Below are positions 21,154 through 29,871 of a stretch of DNA of 64,000 nt, piece after piece. A program made the translations under genes and the position numbers. Positions within the stretch are counted from its first letter, which is position 1. Each line of letters starts with the position of its first letter. Origin of the DNA: Acinetobacter sp. LoGeW2-3 (GTDB lineage: Bacteria; Pseudomonadota; Gammaproteobacteria; Pseudomonadales; Moraxellaceae); the NCBI RefSeq assembly GCF_002688565.1, contig NZ_CP024011.1, positions 558,001 to 622,000 on the forward strand, read 5' to 3'. A model generated the notes under the pieces. The model saw only the letters and a list, made by a program, of their open reading frames with translations, was not told the origin of the DNA and did no database searches.

Positions 21154-22215
21154 TTAAAAAAGAGAACAAATAAAGCTATCCAACTTATCCACTACTTTAT
21201 TGAACTCATAATGATCCAATACATCTCGATATGCAGAAACAACAAGATTCGATCTTTTGATAGGGTCCATAATGAGGTTAGCTAATTTTTCAGATAAATC
21301 TTGAACATCACCACATTTAGCCATTATTCCATTTTCATTATCCCTAATGATTTGCTGCACACTAATGTGGTCACTAGCAACCACTGGTTTTCCCCAGGCA
21401 AAAGCATCTAATATAGCTAAAGGCTGAGTATCATTCATGGTAGGAACCAAGGCAATATCAATCTCTTTATAAAACTTTATTTTATCTTTACCACCAACCC
21501 ACCCTAGAAACTTGACTTCATTTTCTAATTTTAAATCTTTCACTTGCTGGATCAGTGATTCCTTTTGCTCTCCTTCCCCAGCAATTAATAATTTAACCTG
21601 ATATCCTTTTTGCTTCAGTTGCTCTACAGCAGCAATTGCTAAATGTGTACCTTTATATTCGACCAAACGAGTCATAATACCTAAGATTACAGGCTGTCCT
21701 AATGTATTACTAAAAAATGGTTGTTCATCGGGTAAATGAATTAAATTGGAGATAATAGCTTGGTTTTTTTTAGTTAAATCTACACCTTTCTTTTCTGCTG
21801 CTTCTGCAACACATTGCGCAACATAAGGCGTAATATGAATAAATCCATCTGCTCTTATCGTTCTTTTAACATTATGGCTATGGTTCATTGCAATAACAGA
21901 GCATTTTATTCGTGCAAGAAATATTGCATTTTTAAATAAATAAACTGCACGTCCACTATGAGCAATCACCACATCAGGACGATAGCTACGCAACCATAAA
22001 GCCAATTTCACTGCAGCGAATAAATCATAAAAACCAGAACTATTCAGAAGAAATTTCGGATAATGTTCAGATTTCAGTTTTCTATTTTCATCGCCAAATA
22101 CTAGGATACCTTCATGCCCCTTACTCGCGAGTGCATCGAAAGTATTCAGCATAGCTTGCCAACGCCCACCCGAAGCATCACCATATACAGTGTGAATGAT
22201 TTTTAACGTGTTCAA
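21154..22215 (-). CDS. Glycosyltransferase family 4 protein
   Basis: 353 aa if started at the TTG at 22215 (MNTLKIIHTVYGD), which has GAAGG about 10 bases upstream; a TTG at 22245 gives ten more residues without a ribosome-binding site. GT-B fold: the N-terminal acceptor domain has HTVYGDASGGRWQAM, and the C-terminal donor domain has LIAGEGEQKESL and the ALVPTMNDTQPLAILDAFA motif with the Glu replaced by Gln-Pro-Leu. Likely adds a sugar to the lipooligosaccharide outer core. 55 bp from rmlB. Confidence 0.87.
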   Translation of the reverse strand: MNTLKIIHTVYGDASGGRWQAMLNTFDALASKGHEGILVFGDENRKLKSEHYPKFLLNSSGFYDLFAAVKLALWLRSYRPDVVIAHSGRAVYLFKNAIFLARIKCSVIAMNHSHNVKRTIRADGFIHITPYVAQCVAEAAEKKGVDLTKKNQAIISNLIHLPDEQPFFSNTLGQPVILGIMTRLVEYKGTHLAIAAVEQLKQKGYQVKLLIAGEGEQKESLIQQVKDLKLENEVKFLGWVGGKDKIKFYKEIDIALVPTMNDTQPLAILDAFAWGKPVVASDHISVQQIIRDNENGIMAKCGDVQDLSEKLANLIMDPIKRSNLVVSAYRDVLDHYEFNKVVDKLDSFICSLF

Positions 22216-22360
22216 GAAAAAGAGCCTTCGCAGTAAGTTTACCAATCGTTCATTGGATTGATCTTTTATTCTAATATTTTCGAGATAGATAAACCATCAT
22301 CTCTCTGAAAATAATCTTTCCTATCCATGGCTTATCCCCCATCTGACAATGCTATAGAAT

Positions 22361-22377
22361 TTTGTTACCATAACAAA
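22361..22377. promoter_or_regulatory. Palindrome in the divergent promoter region
   Basis: TTTGTTA-CCA-TAACAAA, 23 bp before the start at 22400 and just after a CTATAGAAT -10-like element. It could be an operator for the divergent surface-sugar genes; no regulator is identified. Confidence 0.35.
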
Positions 22378-22399
22378 TAGATAGATCAAACCTTCAAAT

Positions 22400-23371
22400 A
22401 TGATGAAAAGCAAACCTAGCCTTGCAGTTCTCCTGATTCATGACCAACGTGCTGGACATTTAAATCCCAGTCTTGGCGTATATGACTGCCTAGAAACAGC
22501 TTATGCAACAACTTTAAATAAAGCTGAAACTCCTGATATAAAAAAATGGCAGATCAGCCTGTTAAAAAAACTGAGTTGGTATCCTTATTTATTCGATCTT
22601 TGCTCACGTATTGTTTTTAAAGATTTGCCACCCAAACAAAATATTGACTGTATTATTTGTTCAGGCATGCCAAATTTGCTCTATGGCCTTGCGATAAGCC
22701 GGAAATTAAAAGTTCCAATATTTTATGCAGGCGATTTGCGTAAGGTAAATGGACAGTTGGTCAACTGTACTATTACAGCAATAGAACAAACGACTGACTC
22801 TGACCAAGTAGTGTTAACCACTCCCCCAGTAAAAAAAGACTTTTTTACCTTACAGGAAGATCAGCTTGATCAAACTACGGCTTTATTAGTTTTAGGTGGT
22901 CCGACAGATGAGCATCCTTTTTCATCTGAAGATTTTGAAAAAATGATTGAAAAATTTATTGCCTTTTGTGCTCAAAATCAGTTGAAAGGATTAATTACCA
23001 ATTCTCGCCGCACACCTAATTTAGAAGACTATTTTCAAAAGACCCCTATTCCTTCAAATATTCAATTACATTTAGTTCAAACTGAAAATGCTTTATCTTT
23101 AGTCCAGCTTATTAAACAATCCAGCTATATTTTTGTTACGGAAGATAGTACTTCCATGCTGGCAGAAACAATTCAAAGTGGCCGTCTGGTTAGCTCAATT
23201 TATAGTTCCAAATCTATTTTGGAGACTTTGAATCGTAAATATCTACAATATAATCTAATTCAGAGACAAAATTTGACAGAGAATTTTAAGCGTCCTGAGT
23301 TAAAAAATACCCAAGACTTAGATTTAATTGGACCGATTGTTCAAGCATTTAAACGTAATTTAGGATATTAA
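22400..23371 (+). CDS. ELM1/GtrOC1-family putative glycosyltransferase
   Basis: 323 aa, PF06258-type GT-B-like protein. Family landmarks: HDQRAGHLNPSLG near the N-terminus, a VLGGPTDEHPF block mid-protein, TNSRRTPN near residue 203, and VTEDSTSMLAE near residue 250, the nucleotide-sugar binding region. Homologues occur in lipooligosaccharide outer-core loci of Acinetobacter. A paralogue lies at 25128-26018. The two start ATGs (22400, 22403) are not separable. The next gene starts one base after the stop codon. Confidence 0.85.
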   Translation: MMKSKPSLAVLLIHDQRAGHLNPSLGVYDCLETAYATTLNKAETPDIKKWQISLLKKLSWYPYLFDLCSRIVFKDLPPKQNIDCIICSGMPNLLYGLAISRKLKVPIFYAGDLRKVNGQLVNCTITAIEQTTDSDQVVLTTPPVKKDFFTLQEDQLDQTTALLVLGGPTDEHPFSSEDFEKMIEKFIAFCAQNQLKGLITNSRRTPNLEDYFQKTPIPSNIQLHLVQTENALSLVQLIKQSSYIFVTEDSTSMLAETIQSGRLVSSIYSSKSILETLNRKYLQYNLIQRQNLTENFKRPELKNTQDLDLIGPIVQAFKRNLGY

Positions 23372-23372
23372 A

Positions 23373-24305
23373 ATGATCTCAGTCATTCTCACCCATTACA
23401 ACAAAGGTTTATTGCTTAATAGAACGATTGATTCATTACAACCTGAAGATAAAAATTTACATGAAATTATTGTGGTGGATGATTGTTCTACAGATCCAGA
23501 ATGGACTATTAATTCCCAATATCTACTAGAGCATTATCCTAAAGTTAAAATCATTCAAAATACAGATAATCAAGGCCCTGCTGTTCGACTGAATCAAGGC
23601 GCATTGGCTGCAACCAGTGATTATCTCTTTTTTATGGATTCTGATGATATTCTAGCCCCTAATCGCTTAAATATGTTTTTAGATGAAATGCAAAAACATC
23701 AGGCAGACTTATGCTATGCAGAAAAAGTAAAGATTCACGATTCAGATGAAATTCAAAAACACACTATTGGAATCTGGGAGTCTAGTACTACTCCTTTAAA
23801 CTATGTGCTTAAAAATAATATTATGCAAATGTGCGTGATGTGTACGCGAGAATTATTTTTAAAATCAAAAGGCTGTAATGAAAATATATTTATTCAAGAT
23901 GAATCACTGGCCTTAAGTTTAGCCAAACATTCTGAAAAAATTATTGCTAGTAATTTACATAGTGTTTTTGTTCTTTTAGATGCAAACGAAACCAAGTCAG
24001 TTCGTGGTGAAAATCGCTTATCACGTCATTTAGAGCAACAGCACCATGATATGTTCTTTACTATTGATGACTTTATTCATGATTACCCCAATATAAATGA
24101 ACAGGATAAAAAATTATTAACTAAAAAAGCACTTTCAACCTATTGGAAAAGTATTCGACATCGACCTGAGAAAAAATTCTCTGATTTATTAATTTATTTA
24201 GCTGCACACATTAGTCCTATAGGCACTTGGAACAAGCATCATCAAAAGCTTACTACTTATTTTAACCAACTTGATCATGTACGTAAGATTAATAAACGAG
24301 CGTGA
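23373..24305 (+). CDS. Glycosyltransferase family 2 protein
   Basis: 310 aa, GT-A fold. N-terminal VILTHYNKGLLLNRTIDSL, nucleotide-binding VVDDCSTD at about 33-40, and metal-binding DSDD near residue 90 (FFMDSDDILAPNRL). Acceptor-side residues are in FIQDESLAL. It follows the ELM1-type gene by one base, so the two are cotranscribed. Its stop codon sits inside a hairpin shared with the convergent deacetylase gene. Probably an outer-core sugar transferase. Confidence 0.9.
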   Translation: MISVILTHYNKGLLLNRTIDSLQPEDKNLHEIIVVDDCSTDPEWTINSQYLLEHYPKVKIIQNTDNQGPAVRLNQGALAATSDYLFFMDSDDILAPNRLNMFLDEMQKHQADLCYAEKVKIHDSDEIQKHTIGIWESSTTPLNYVLKNNIMQMCVMCTRELFLKSKGCNENIFIQDESLALSLAKHSEKIIASNLHSVFVLLDANETKSVRGENRLSRHLEQQHHDMFFTIDDFIHDYPNINEQDKKLLTKKALSTYWKSIRHRPEKKFSDLLIYLAAHISPIGTWNKHHQKLTTYFNQLDHVRKINKRA

Positions 24306-24318
24306 TTACGCTCGTTTA
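24293..24318. terminator. Hairpin spanning both stop codons of convergent genes
   Basis: TAAACGAGCGT-GATT-ACGCTCGTTTA, an 11-bp perfect stem with a 4-base loop. The TGA of the GT2 gene (24303-24305) and the TAA of the deacetylase gene (24308-24306) lie in the loop and stem, with zero bases between the genes. U-runs are short, so it may act as a terminator, a transcript-end stabiliser, or both. Confidence 0.7.
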
Positions 24319-25112
24319 CCCAACTTCAAGCGCAGCTTCACCGCAAACAGCGAGTCTTTCCCACTAATCTTGATACGCTGCAGCTGCATAAAGTCTGGCG
24401 AAATACTGTCTATACCTTCTTTTGTGGTCACAGCATTGCTATAACCCGCCTGTTTCGCCAGCTCTACATCACGCTGTGAATAAATCCCGAATGGATAGGC
24501 AAAACTTGTCACAGGCTTGGCAATTAGAGCTTCAATCTGATGTTTAGATTCCGTTAATTCCTTCAGAGATGCTACATCATCCAATTTGGACAAATTTGCA
24601 TGGGTCATAGTATGTGAACCAATTTCAATCAAGCCTGAATTAGACAATTGTTTCACTTGTATATCATTTAGCTTTGGCTCATGTGCTAATTCACCACTAT
24701 TGTGATGGGCTTTTTTATAGGTTGACCAATCACGGTCATGACGATCCACCACGACATAAATAGTAGCTTTAGCCTGATATTTTTCTAAAATTGGAAAAGC
24801 GTTTTCTAAATTATCTAAATATCCATCATCAAAGGTAATCGCAACCGTTTTTTCTGGGTGATTCCCCCAATTGTCCTGCAGTTCCTGCATAGTCACAAAA
24901 TGAAAACCCTGCGCTTTCATCCATGCAACTTGCTTATCAAACTCAGCTGGCTTTACCCGTAATTTATTAAACTTGGCTCCATCAATATGTTCACGTACCA
25001 TGTGATACATCAAGACACGTGGTCTTTTCCAGTCTACTGCTGGTTTCCACCATGCATATTTTAAACTGAAGACCATTGCAACTATCAGAACAACAAAAAC
25101 TATATATATCAC
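24306..25112 (-). CDS. Membrane-anchored polysaccharide deacetylase (NodB fold)
   Basis: 268 aa. One N-terminal transmembrane helix (about residues 2-16), then a NodB-homology domain. VAITFDDGYLDNLENAFP (motif 1, Asp-Asp metal and base), SHTMTHANLSKL (motif 2, His-x3-His), and FAYPFGIYSQ (motif 3) are all present. It removes acetyl groups from N-acetylated sugars at the membrane. A. baumannii OC loci carry pda genes of this type next to gtrOC genes. It begins with GTG, 15 bp after the ELM1-type gene. Confidence 0.9.
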   Translation of the reverse strand: MIYIVFVVLIVAMVFSLKYAWWKPAVDWKRPRVLMYHMVREHIDGAKFNKLRVKPAEFDKQVAWMKAQGFHFVTMQELQDNWGNHPEKTVAITFDDGYLDNLENAFPILEKYQAKATIYVVVDRHDRDWSTYKKAHHNSGELAHEPKLNDIQVKQLSNSGLIEIGSHTMTHANLSKLDDVASLKELTESKHQIEALIAKPVTSFAYPFGIYSQRDVELAKQAGYSNAVTTKEGIDSISPDFMQLQRIKISGKDSLFAVKLRLKLGKRA

Positions 25113-25127
25113 GCTAAAAGAGCCTGC

Positions 25128-26018
25128 TTATGGAGCAAGTAGATATGTTGCCACACGCTCTGCCTCTTTAAAAGCAATCGTAGCGACTAATTTATTAAGC
25201 TGACTGGAACTGGAAATAAGCTTCAATTCGCCTAATTTATTTACTGACTGCGTAATCCTATCTTCCTTCAAACGATCAATCTCTATCACTCCGACTTTAC
25301 AGCCTGCAGTTAGTGCCTCATAAATCATTGAAACACTGTCTTCAGTCACCCACACCGCTTCTGCTTTCTGCATCTCTTCAAAGATCCAGCCTCGAGGCGT
25401 CTGCTCTACCGGAAATATCTGTAATTTTTTACCATAAGACTTTGCTTTTAAAACACTTAAAAACGCTTTAGGAGTACGACGCGATGTGGTCAGAACCAAC
25501 TCACATTCAAAGTTATTTTCTATAATTTGTTCAATTACAGCCAGCACTTTTTCATCATTCCATTGATGACGTTTAGACGAACCACCTAAAGCAATCAGTA
25601 TCCTTTTTTCCTGATGTCGCCTTTCATTTACAATTGGATTGAGCGCACCTTGAGTCAAAATCACATTATCCTTTTCAGGTACGCCATCATGTTCTGGAAT
25701 CACCACATGATCAAACCAGGAAAATGGAAAGTTTGGCTTCATCAAAATTACTGTTTTAGCCTCAGAAAATACCTTCCCCAGCAGCAAAACCCGTAATTGG
25801 GTATGACTACCTACGCCAAAAATATAATCAGGGGCATGTTGAAGTGCTGCATACTGACTTTTACCCAATGAAAAAATCAAAGAGAAAATAGGCAAGTTTT
25901 CAATCGAGGCTTCTTCAAAGGTCACACCAGTTTCGGACTGTCTTTGCATGGCTTTATACAAGCCCAATGCCTGCGAGCGATGCCCTGCTTTTCCATCACT
26001 GACATAAACAATATGCAT
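25128..26018 (-). CDS. ELM1/GtrOC1-family putative glycosyltransferase (second copy)
   Basis: 296 aa. N-terminal VSDGKAGHRSQALGLY, mid-protein LIALGGSSKRHQW, then TTSRRTPKAF and VTEDSVSMIYEALTAGC, each aligning with the corresponding block of the protein encoded at 22400-23371. It is the first gene next to ilvE, the conserved boundary of the A. baumannii outer-core locus, where gtrOC-type genes are found. Probably transfers the first outer-core sugars; the donor is unknown. Confidence 0.87.
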   Translation of the reverse strand: MHIVYVSDGKAGHRSQALGLYKAMQRQSETGVTFEEASIENLPIFSLIFSLGKSQYAALQHAPDYIFGVGSHTQLRVLLLGKVFSEAKTVILMKPNFPFSWFDHVVIPEHDGVPEKDNVILTQGALNPIVNERRHQEKRILIALGGSSKRHQWNDEKVLAVIEQIIENNFECELVLTTSRRTPKAFLSVLKAKSYGKKLQIFPVEQTPRGWIFEEMQKAEAVWVTEDSVSMIYEALTAGCKVGVIEIDRLKEDRITQSVNKLGELKLISSSSQLNKLVATIAFKEAERVATYLLAP

Positions 26019-26046
26019 AACTGAAATGACCTATCCCGAACCCAAT

Positions 26047-26072
26047 AAAAAAGGCGAAACTTTCGTTTCGCC
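26047..26072 (-). terminator. Rho-independent terminator after ilvE
   Basis: On the minus strand GGCGAAAC-GAAA-GTTTCGCC followed by six T; it lies 20 bp past the ilvE stop and separates glnE-ilvE from the sugar genes. Confidence 0.9.
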
Positions 26073-26092
26073 TCTCATCTTAACCGATCGAC

Positions 26093-27019
26093 TTATTTTA
26101 CGTAAGTTAACCAGTGCGCATATTTAGGGTCTTTACCCTGAACCGCATTAAAGAATGCTGTTTGGATTTGCTCAGTAATTGGACCACGTTTACCTTCACC
26201 GATTTGACGATCATCATATTCTCGGATAGGCGTTACTTCAGCAGCAGTACCGGTGAAGAATGCTTCATCAGCGATATAGAATTCATCACGGGTGATACGG
26301 CGTTCAACCACTTCAAAACCAAGATCTTTAGCAAGAGTAATAATGGTTTGACGAGTAATACCGTCCAGTGCACCACCAGCGATATCAGGGGTATGAATCA
26401 CACCATCACGTACCAGGAATACGTTTTCACCAGAACCTTGGCATACATAGCCTTGTGGATCAAGCAGCATTGCTTCGTCATAACCCGCATGTGCTACTTC
26501 TTGGTGTGCAAGAATAGACAGTGTGTAGTTACCAGATGCTTTTGCTTTACACATGGTCACGTTTGGATGGTGATGCGTAAATGATGAAGTTTTTACGCGA
26601 ATACCCTTCGCCATCGCTTCATCACCTAGGTAAGCACCCCAGCTCCACGCAGCAACGACTGCATGAATAGTATTGTCAGTTGCAGCAATACCTAGTTTTT
26701 CAGAACCAATAAAGATAATTGGACGTAAATAGCAAGATGCTAATTTGTTTTCACGAACGACATCAATTTGAGCTTGTTCTAATGCTGCATGATCAAATGG
26801 AACTTTCATTTGATAAATTTTTGCAGAATTAAGTAAACGTTTAGTGTGTTCTTTCAGACGGAAAATAGCCGTTCCATTCGGAGTTTCATAAGCACGAACA
26901 CCTTCGAACACGCCCATGCTGTAGTGCAAGGTATGTGTTAATACGTGAGTTTTCGCCTCACGCCAGTCTACTAGTTGTCCATCTTGCCAAATGAAACCAT
27001 CACGATCAGCCAAATTCAT
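26093..27019 (-). CDS. ilvE: Branched-chain amino-acid aminotransferase
   Basis: 308 aa, fold-type IV PLP aminotransferase. The PLP lysine lies in NVTMCKAKASGNYTLS, with the Glu in SGENVFLV and the phosphate-binding GITRQTIITLA near the C-terminal third. It makes Leu, Ile and Val from their 2-oxo acids, completing the pathway of the ilvIHC operon at 56-59 kb. GGAG lies eight bases before the ATG. It is 24 bp downstream of glnE, likely in one operon, and is a conserved flank of the OC locus. Confidence 0.96.
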   Translation of the reverse strand: MNLADRDGFIWQDGQLVDWREAKTHVLTHTLHYSMGVFEGVRAYETPNGTAIFRLKEHTKRLLNSAKIYQMKVPFDHAALEQAQIDVVRENKLASCYLRPIIFIGSEKLGIAATDNTIHAVVAAWSWGAYLGDEAMAKGIRVKTSSFTHHHPNVTMCKAKASGNYTLSILAHQEVAHAGYDEAMLLDPQGYVCQGSGENVFLVRDGVIHTPDIAGGALDGITRQTIITLAKDLGFEVVERRITRDEFYIADEAFFTGTAAEVTPIREYDDRQIGEGKRGPITEQIQTAFFNAVQGKDPKYAHWLTYVK

Positions 27020-27043
27020 GCCACAAACTCCAATTTTTCACAA

Positions 27044-29794
27044 TTATTCACTATCCAGTGCAAATACTGCACTTGGATCAATCAGTCTTTGCCATAACTT
27101 GCAAACGGTCTTTCGGGTATCGTGCCAGTCGCTTGCAGACACTTGCATGGATTGATTTGCAAGGGCTAAGCGGTGGCTCTCGGCGCGTTCACGGAGATAA
27201 GCTTGAATCAGAGCAGTCGCATCGTCGCTGGATAAGCAACCTGATTTTGCGGCATCCTCAAGGATTCTTACATTGTCGGAGTAATGGGCGAGATCTTTAT
27301 TCGTCCCACTCCAAGCTAACACCGCATACTGTGCCATAAATTCGATATCTACGATACCACCTGCATCTTGTTTTAAATGAAAAATCCCATCTTTTTTTTG
27401 CTCTTTGGAAGAACCAAGATGATCTTTCATTTTCTGGCGCATTTTTAGCACTTCTTCACGCACATGACCAATATCCCGTTTTTGGGTCAAAATATCACAG
27501 CGCAATATCTCAAACTTTTTACGTAGACTCACCTCACCCGCAATTGGACGGGCACGCACCAAAGCCTGATGTTCCCACAGCCAGGCACTCTTAAACTGAT
27601 ATTGTTCAAAGGCTTTTAGGCTGGTGACTAACAGACCTGCCTCGCCTGAAGGACGCAGTCGAGTATCGATCTCATAAACCCGTCCATCCAGTGTTTGCGT
27701 GGTCATGAGTGACATGAGCTTCTGCGCTACACGCATGGCAAATTCAAAACCACTAATTGATTTTGGACCGTCAGTATCAGCCTGTTCATTCATATAGTGA
27801 ATAAACACTAAGTCCAAGTCTGAACCATACCCCAGTTCAATTCCGCCCACTTTGCCATAACCAATCACGGCAAAAGCAGTATGATCTACCGAACAGCGCT
27901 GCCCTTCTGCATCGAGTGGGAATCCATGTTTTTTTGCCACCATTTGATAAGCTAGATGCAGCGCCGCATTTACTGACACTTCGGCAATATCGGTCAAGGC
28001 ATCTGATACTTTCATTAATGGACTTTCTGCTAGAACATCACTAGCAGCGACAGCAAGTACATTGGATTTTTTGAACAGACGTAATACCCGCATCTGGTCT
28101 TCAACCTGATCCAGCTCAATACGCAGTAATTGCTGACGCAGTGAATCTTCCAGATCTTTGCGCTTTGGCAGCTCAAAGTCCATCGACAGAAATTCATCCA
28201 ATAGCACCGGATAATGGGTTAATTCTTCACAGATCCAAGGGCTCACGGTTGCCATCTTGACCAGACGTTGTAATGCTCCTTTGCTTTCAATCAGCATCAC
28301 CAGATACACGGTACGGCGCATCACCGACTCAACCAATGGCATTAGGCGTACCAAGGCAGTTTGCGGCTGATCAGATTGCAGAATTGCTTCGATCAGATAA
28401 GGCCAGAAGGTTTTTAAACGCTGTAAGGCTTTGGCAGGTAGTTTTTTTAGGGTATTGCTGTTCCAGAACTCATGCACCAGATTTCGTGCATTGGCATCCA
28501 ATACCGCATTTAACTGTTGTTCCAGTTGAGTAAAGCTAGAGAGCTGGGTTTCTGGTCCATTTTCTTTGATCAGATGTTCAAACTGGTAAATGACTTTAGC
28601 CCGCTTCTGATCCAGTACTTGCATAAAGGCTGACCAGTCGGCAAAACCTAAAGTGTCAGCGATGCGTTGACGTGGATCATCTTCGGTAGGGAGTGACTGG
28701 GTCTGCTGGTCATTTAAGGCCTGAATCGCATGTTCAACCCGGCGCAGGAATAGATAGGCATCTTCAAGGTCTGCTACTGCCTGCTCATCCAGTAGTTCAG
28801 CTGCAACCAGATGCTTAAGGCTTACCAAACATTGGCGATCTTGCAGTTCTAGCTTGGAGCCGCCATAGATCAGCTGATACACCTGCACAATAAACTCGAC
28901 TTCACGAATTCCGCCAGCACCAAGCTTGATATCATCTTCGATATTGCGGCGCTGTACTTCACGCTGGATCATCGCTTTCATTTCACGCATCGCGGCGAAA
29001 GCACTGTAATCCACATAGCGACGGAACACGAAAGGACGTGTCATTTCAAGGAGTTCATCACCTTCAGGGGTTGGATTGACAATCCGTGCCTTGATCCAGG
29101 CATAGCGTTCCCATTCACGCCCATGCTGACTGAGATATTTTTCCAACGCGATATGGCTGATGGCTAGAGGTGAACCATCACCCCACGGACGCAAACGCAT
29201 ATCGACACGGAAGACAAAACCATCCGAGGTAATATGATCCAGCAGATAGATCAGCTTCTGCCCCCACAGGATGCAGAATTGCTGTACATCGATACATTTG
29301 CGTCCATCTGTTTCACCCTGTTCATCAAAGGCAAAAATCAAGTCAATATCACTAGAAAGATTGAGTTCCTGAGCACCAAGTTTGCCCATAGCAATCACGA
29401 TCAGTTCTTGCACCTTACCGTTATAGCCAATCGGTTGGCCATATTTAGCAACTAAAGGAATACGGGCAAAATCTTTGGCTGCACAAATCGTAGCATCAGC
29501 AAAATCGGAAAGTTCTCGCGTCAGGGTAATAACATCAGTTTGTTGATTGGCATCCTGCCAGATCCAGCGAAACATCAGGCGAGCACGTAGTGTCCGTAAT
29601 GCACTCATCCATGCTGTTTCATCACTAATATTGGCAAGGATATCTGTAACAGATTGTTTGATTTGTTCAGTACTTAGAGCATCCTGAAAATGATCAATTG
29701 CATAATCCTGCTGCAGCAAGGCAGCGTGTCTGGACAATACCTGCTCGGCATATTGGCTTGCCCTTAAAGTCTTCTGCAATTGTACTTCGTTCAT
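27044..29794 (-). CDS. glnE: Bifunctional glutamine synthetase adenylyltransferase/deadenylase
   Basis: 916 aa from the ATG at 29794 (MNEVQLQKTLRAS), with AGGA seven bases upstream; a TTG start seven codons earlier is less likely. Two nucleotidyltransferase domains are present: SSDIDLIFAFDE (N-terminal, deadenylation) and GYGSDLDLVFIHY (C-terminal, adenylylation), each followed by an RLRP motif. It adjusts glutamine synthetase activity to nitrogen status in response to PII. Both domains are complete. Confidence 0.96.
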   Translation of the reverse strand: MNEVQLQKTLRASQYAEQVLSRHAALLQQDYAIDHFQDALSTEQIKQSVTDILANISDETAWMSALRTLRARLMFRWIWQDANQQTDVITLTRELSDFADATICAAKDFARIPLVAKYGQPIGYNGKVQELIVIAMGKLGAQELNLSSDIDLIFAFDEQGETDGRKCIDVQQFCILWGQKLIYLLDHITSDGFVFRVDMRLRPWGDGSPLAISHIALEKYLSQHGREWERYAWIKARIVNPTPEGDELLEMTRPFVFRRYVDYSAFAAMREMKAMIQREVQRRNIEDDIKLGAGGIREVEFIVQVYQLIYGGSKLELQDRQCLVSLKHLVAAELLDEQAVADLEDAYLFLRRVEHAIQALNDQQTQSLPTEDDPRQRIADTLGFADWSAFMQVLDQKRAKVIYQFEHLIKENGPETQLSSFTQLEQQLNAVLDANARNLVHEFWNSNTLKKLPAKALQRLKTFWPYLIEAILQSDQPQTALVRLMPLVESVMRRTVYLVMLIESKGALQRLVKMATVSPWICEELTHYPVLLDEFLSMDFELPKRKDLEDSLRQQLLRIELDQVEDQMRVLRLFKKSNVLAVAASDVLAESPLMKVSDALTDIAEVSVNAALHLAYQMVAKKHGFPLDAEGQRCSVDHTAFAVIGYGKVGGIELGYGSDLDLVFIHYMNEQADTDGPKSISGFEFAMRVAQKLMSLMTTQTLDGRVYEIDTRLRPSGEAGLLVTSLKAFEQYQFKSAWLWEHQALVRARPIAGEVSLRKKFEILRCDILTQKRDIGHVREEVLKMRQKMKDHLGSSKEQKKDGIFHLKQDAGGIVDIEFMAQYAVLAWSGTNKDLAHYSDNVRILEDAAKSGCLSSDDATALIQAYLRERAESHRLALANQSMQVSASDWHDTRKTVCKLWQRLIDPSAVFALDSE

Positions 29795-29871
29795 TTTCAG
29801 TCCTGTCACCTGCAAGATTTTTTCTAGTTATAACAGGTGACTGGCAGCGCTGTGAATGCTTTGGACGGAAA

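Noticed and set aside
20043..26018. Capsule (K) locus
   Set aside because: No wzx, wzy, wza-wzc or nucleotide-sugar block, and the ilvE flank matches the outer-core locus rather than the fkpA-lldP capsule site.
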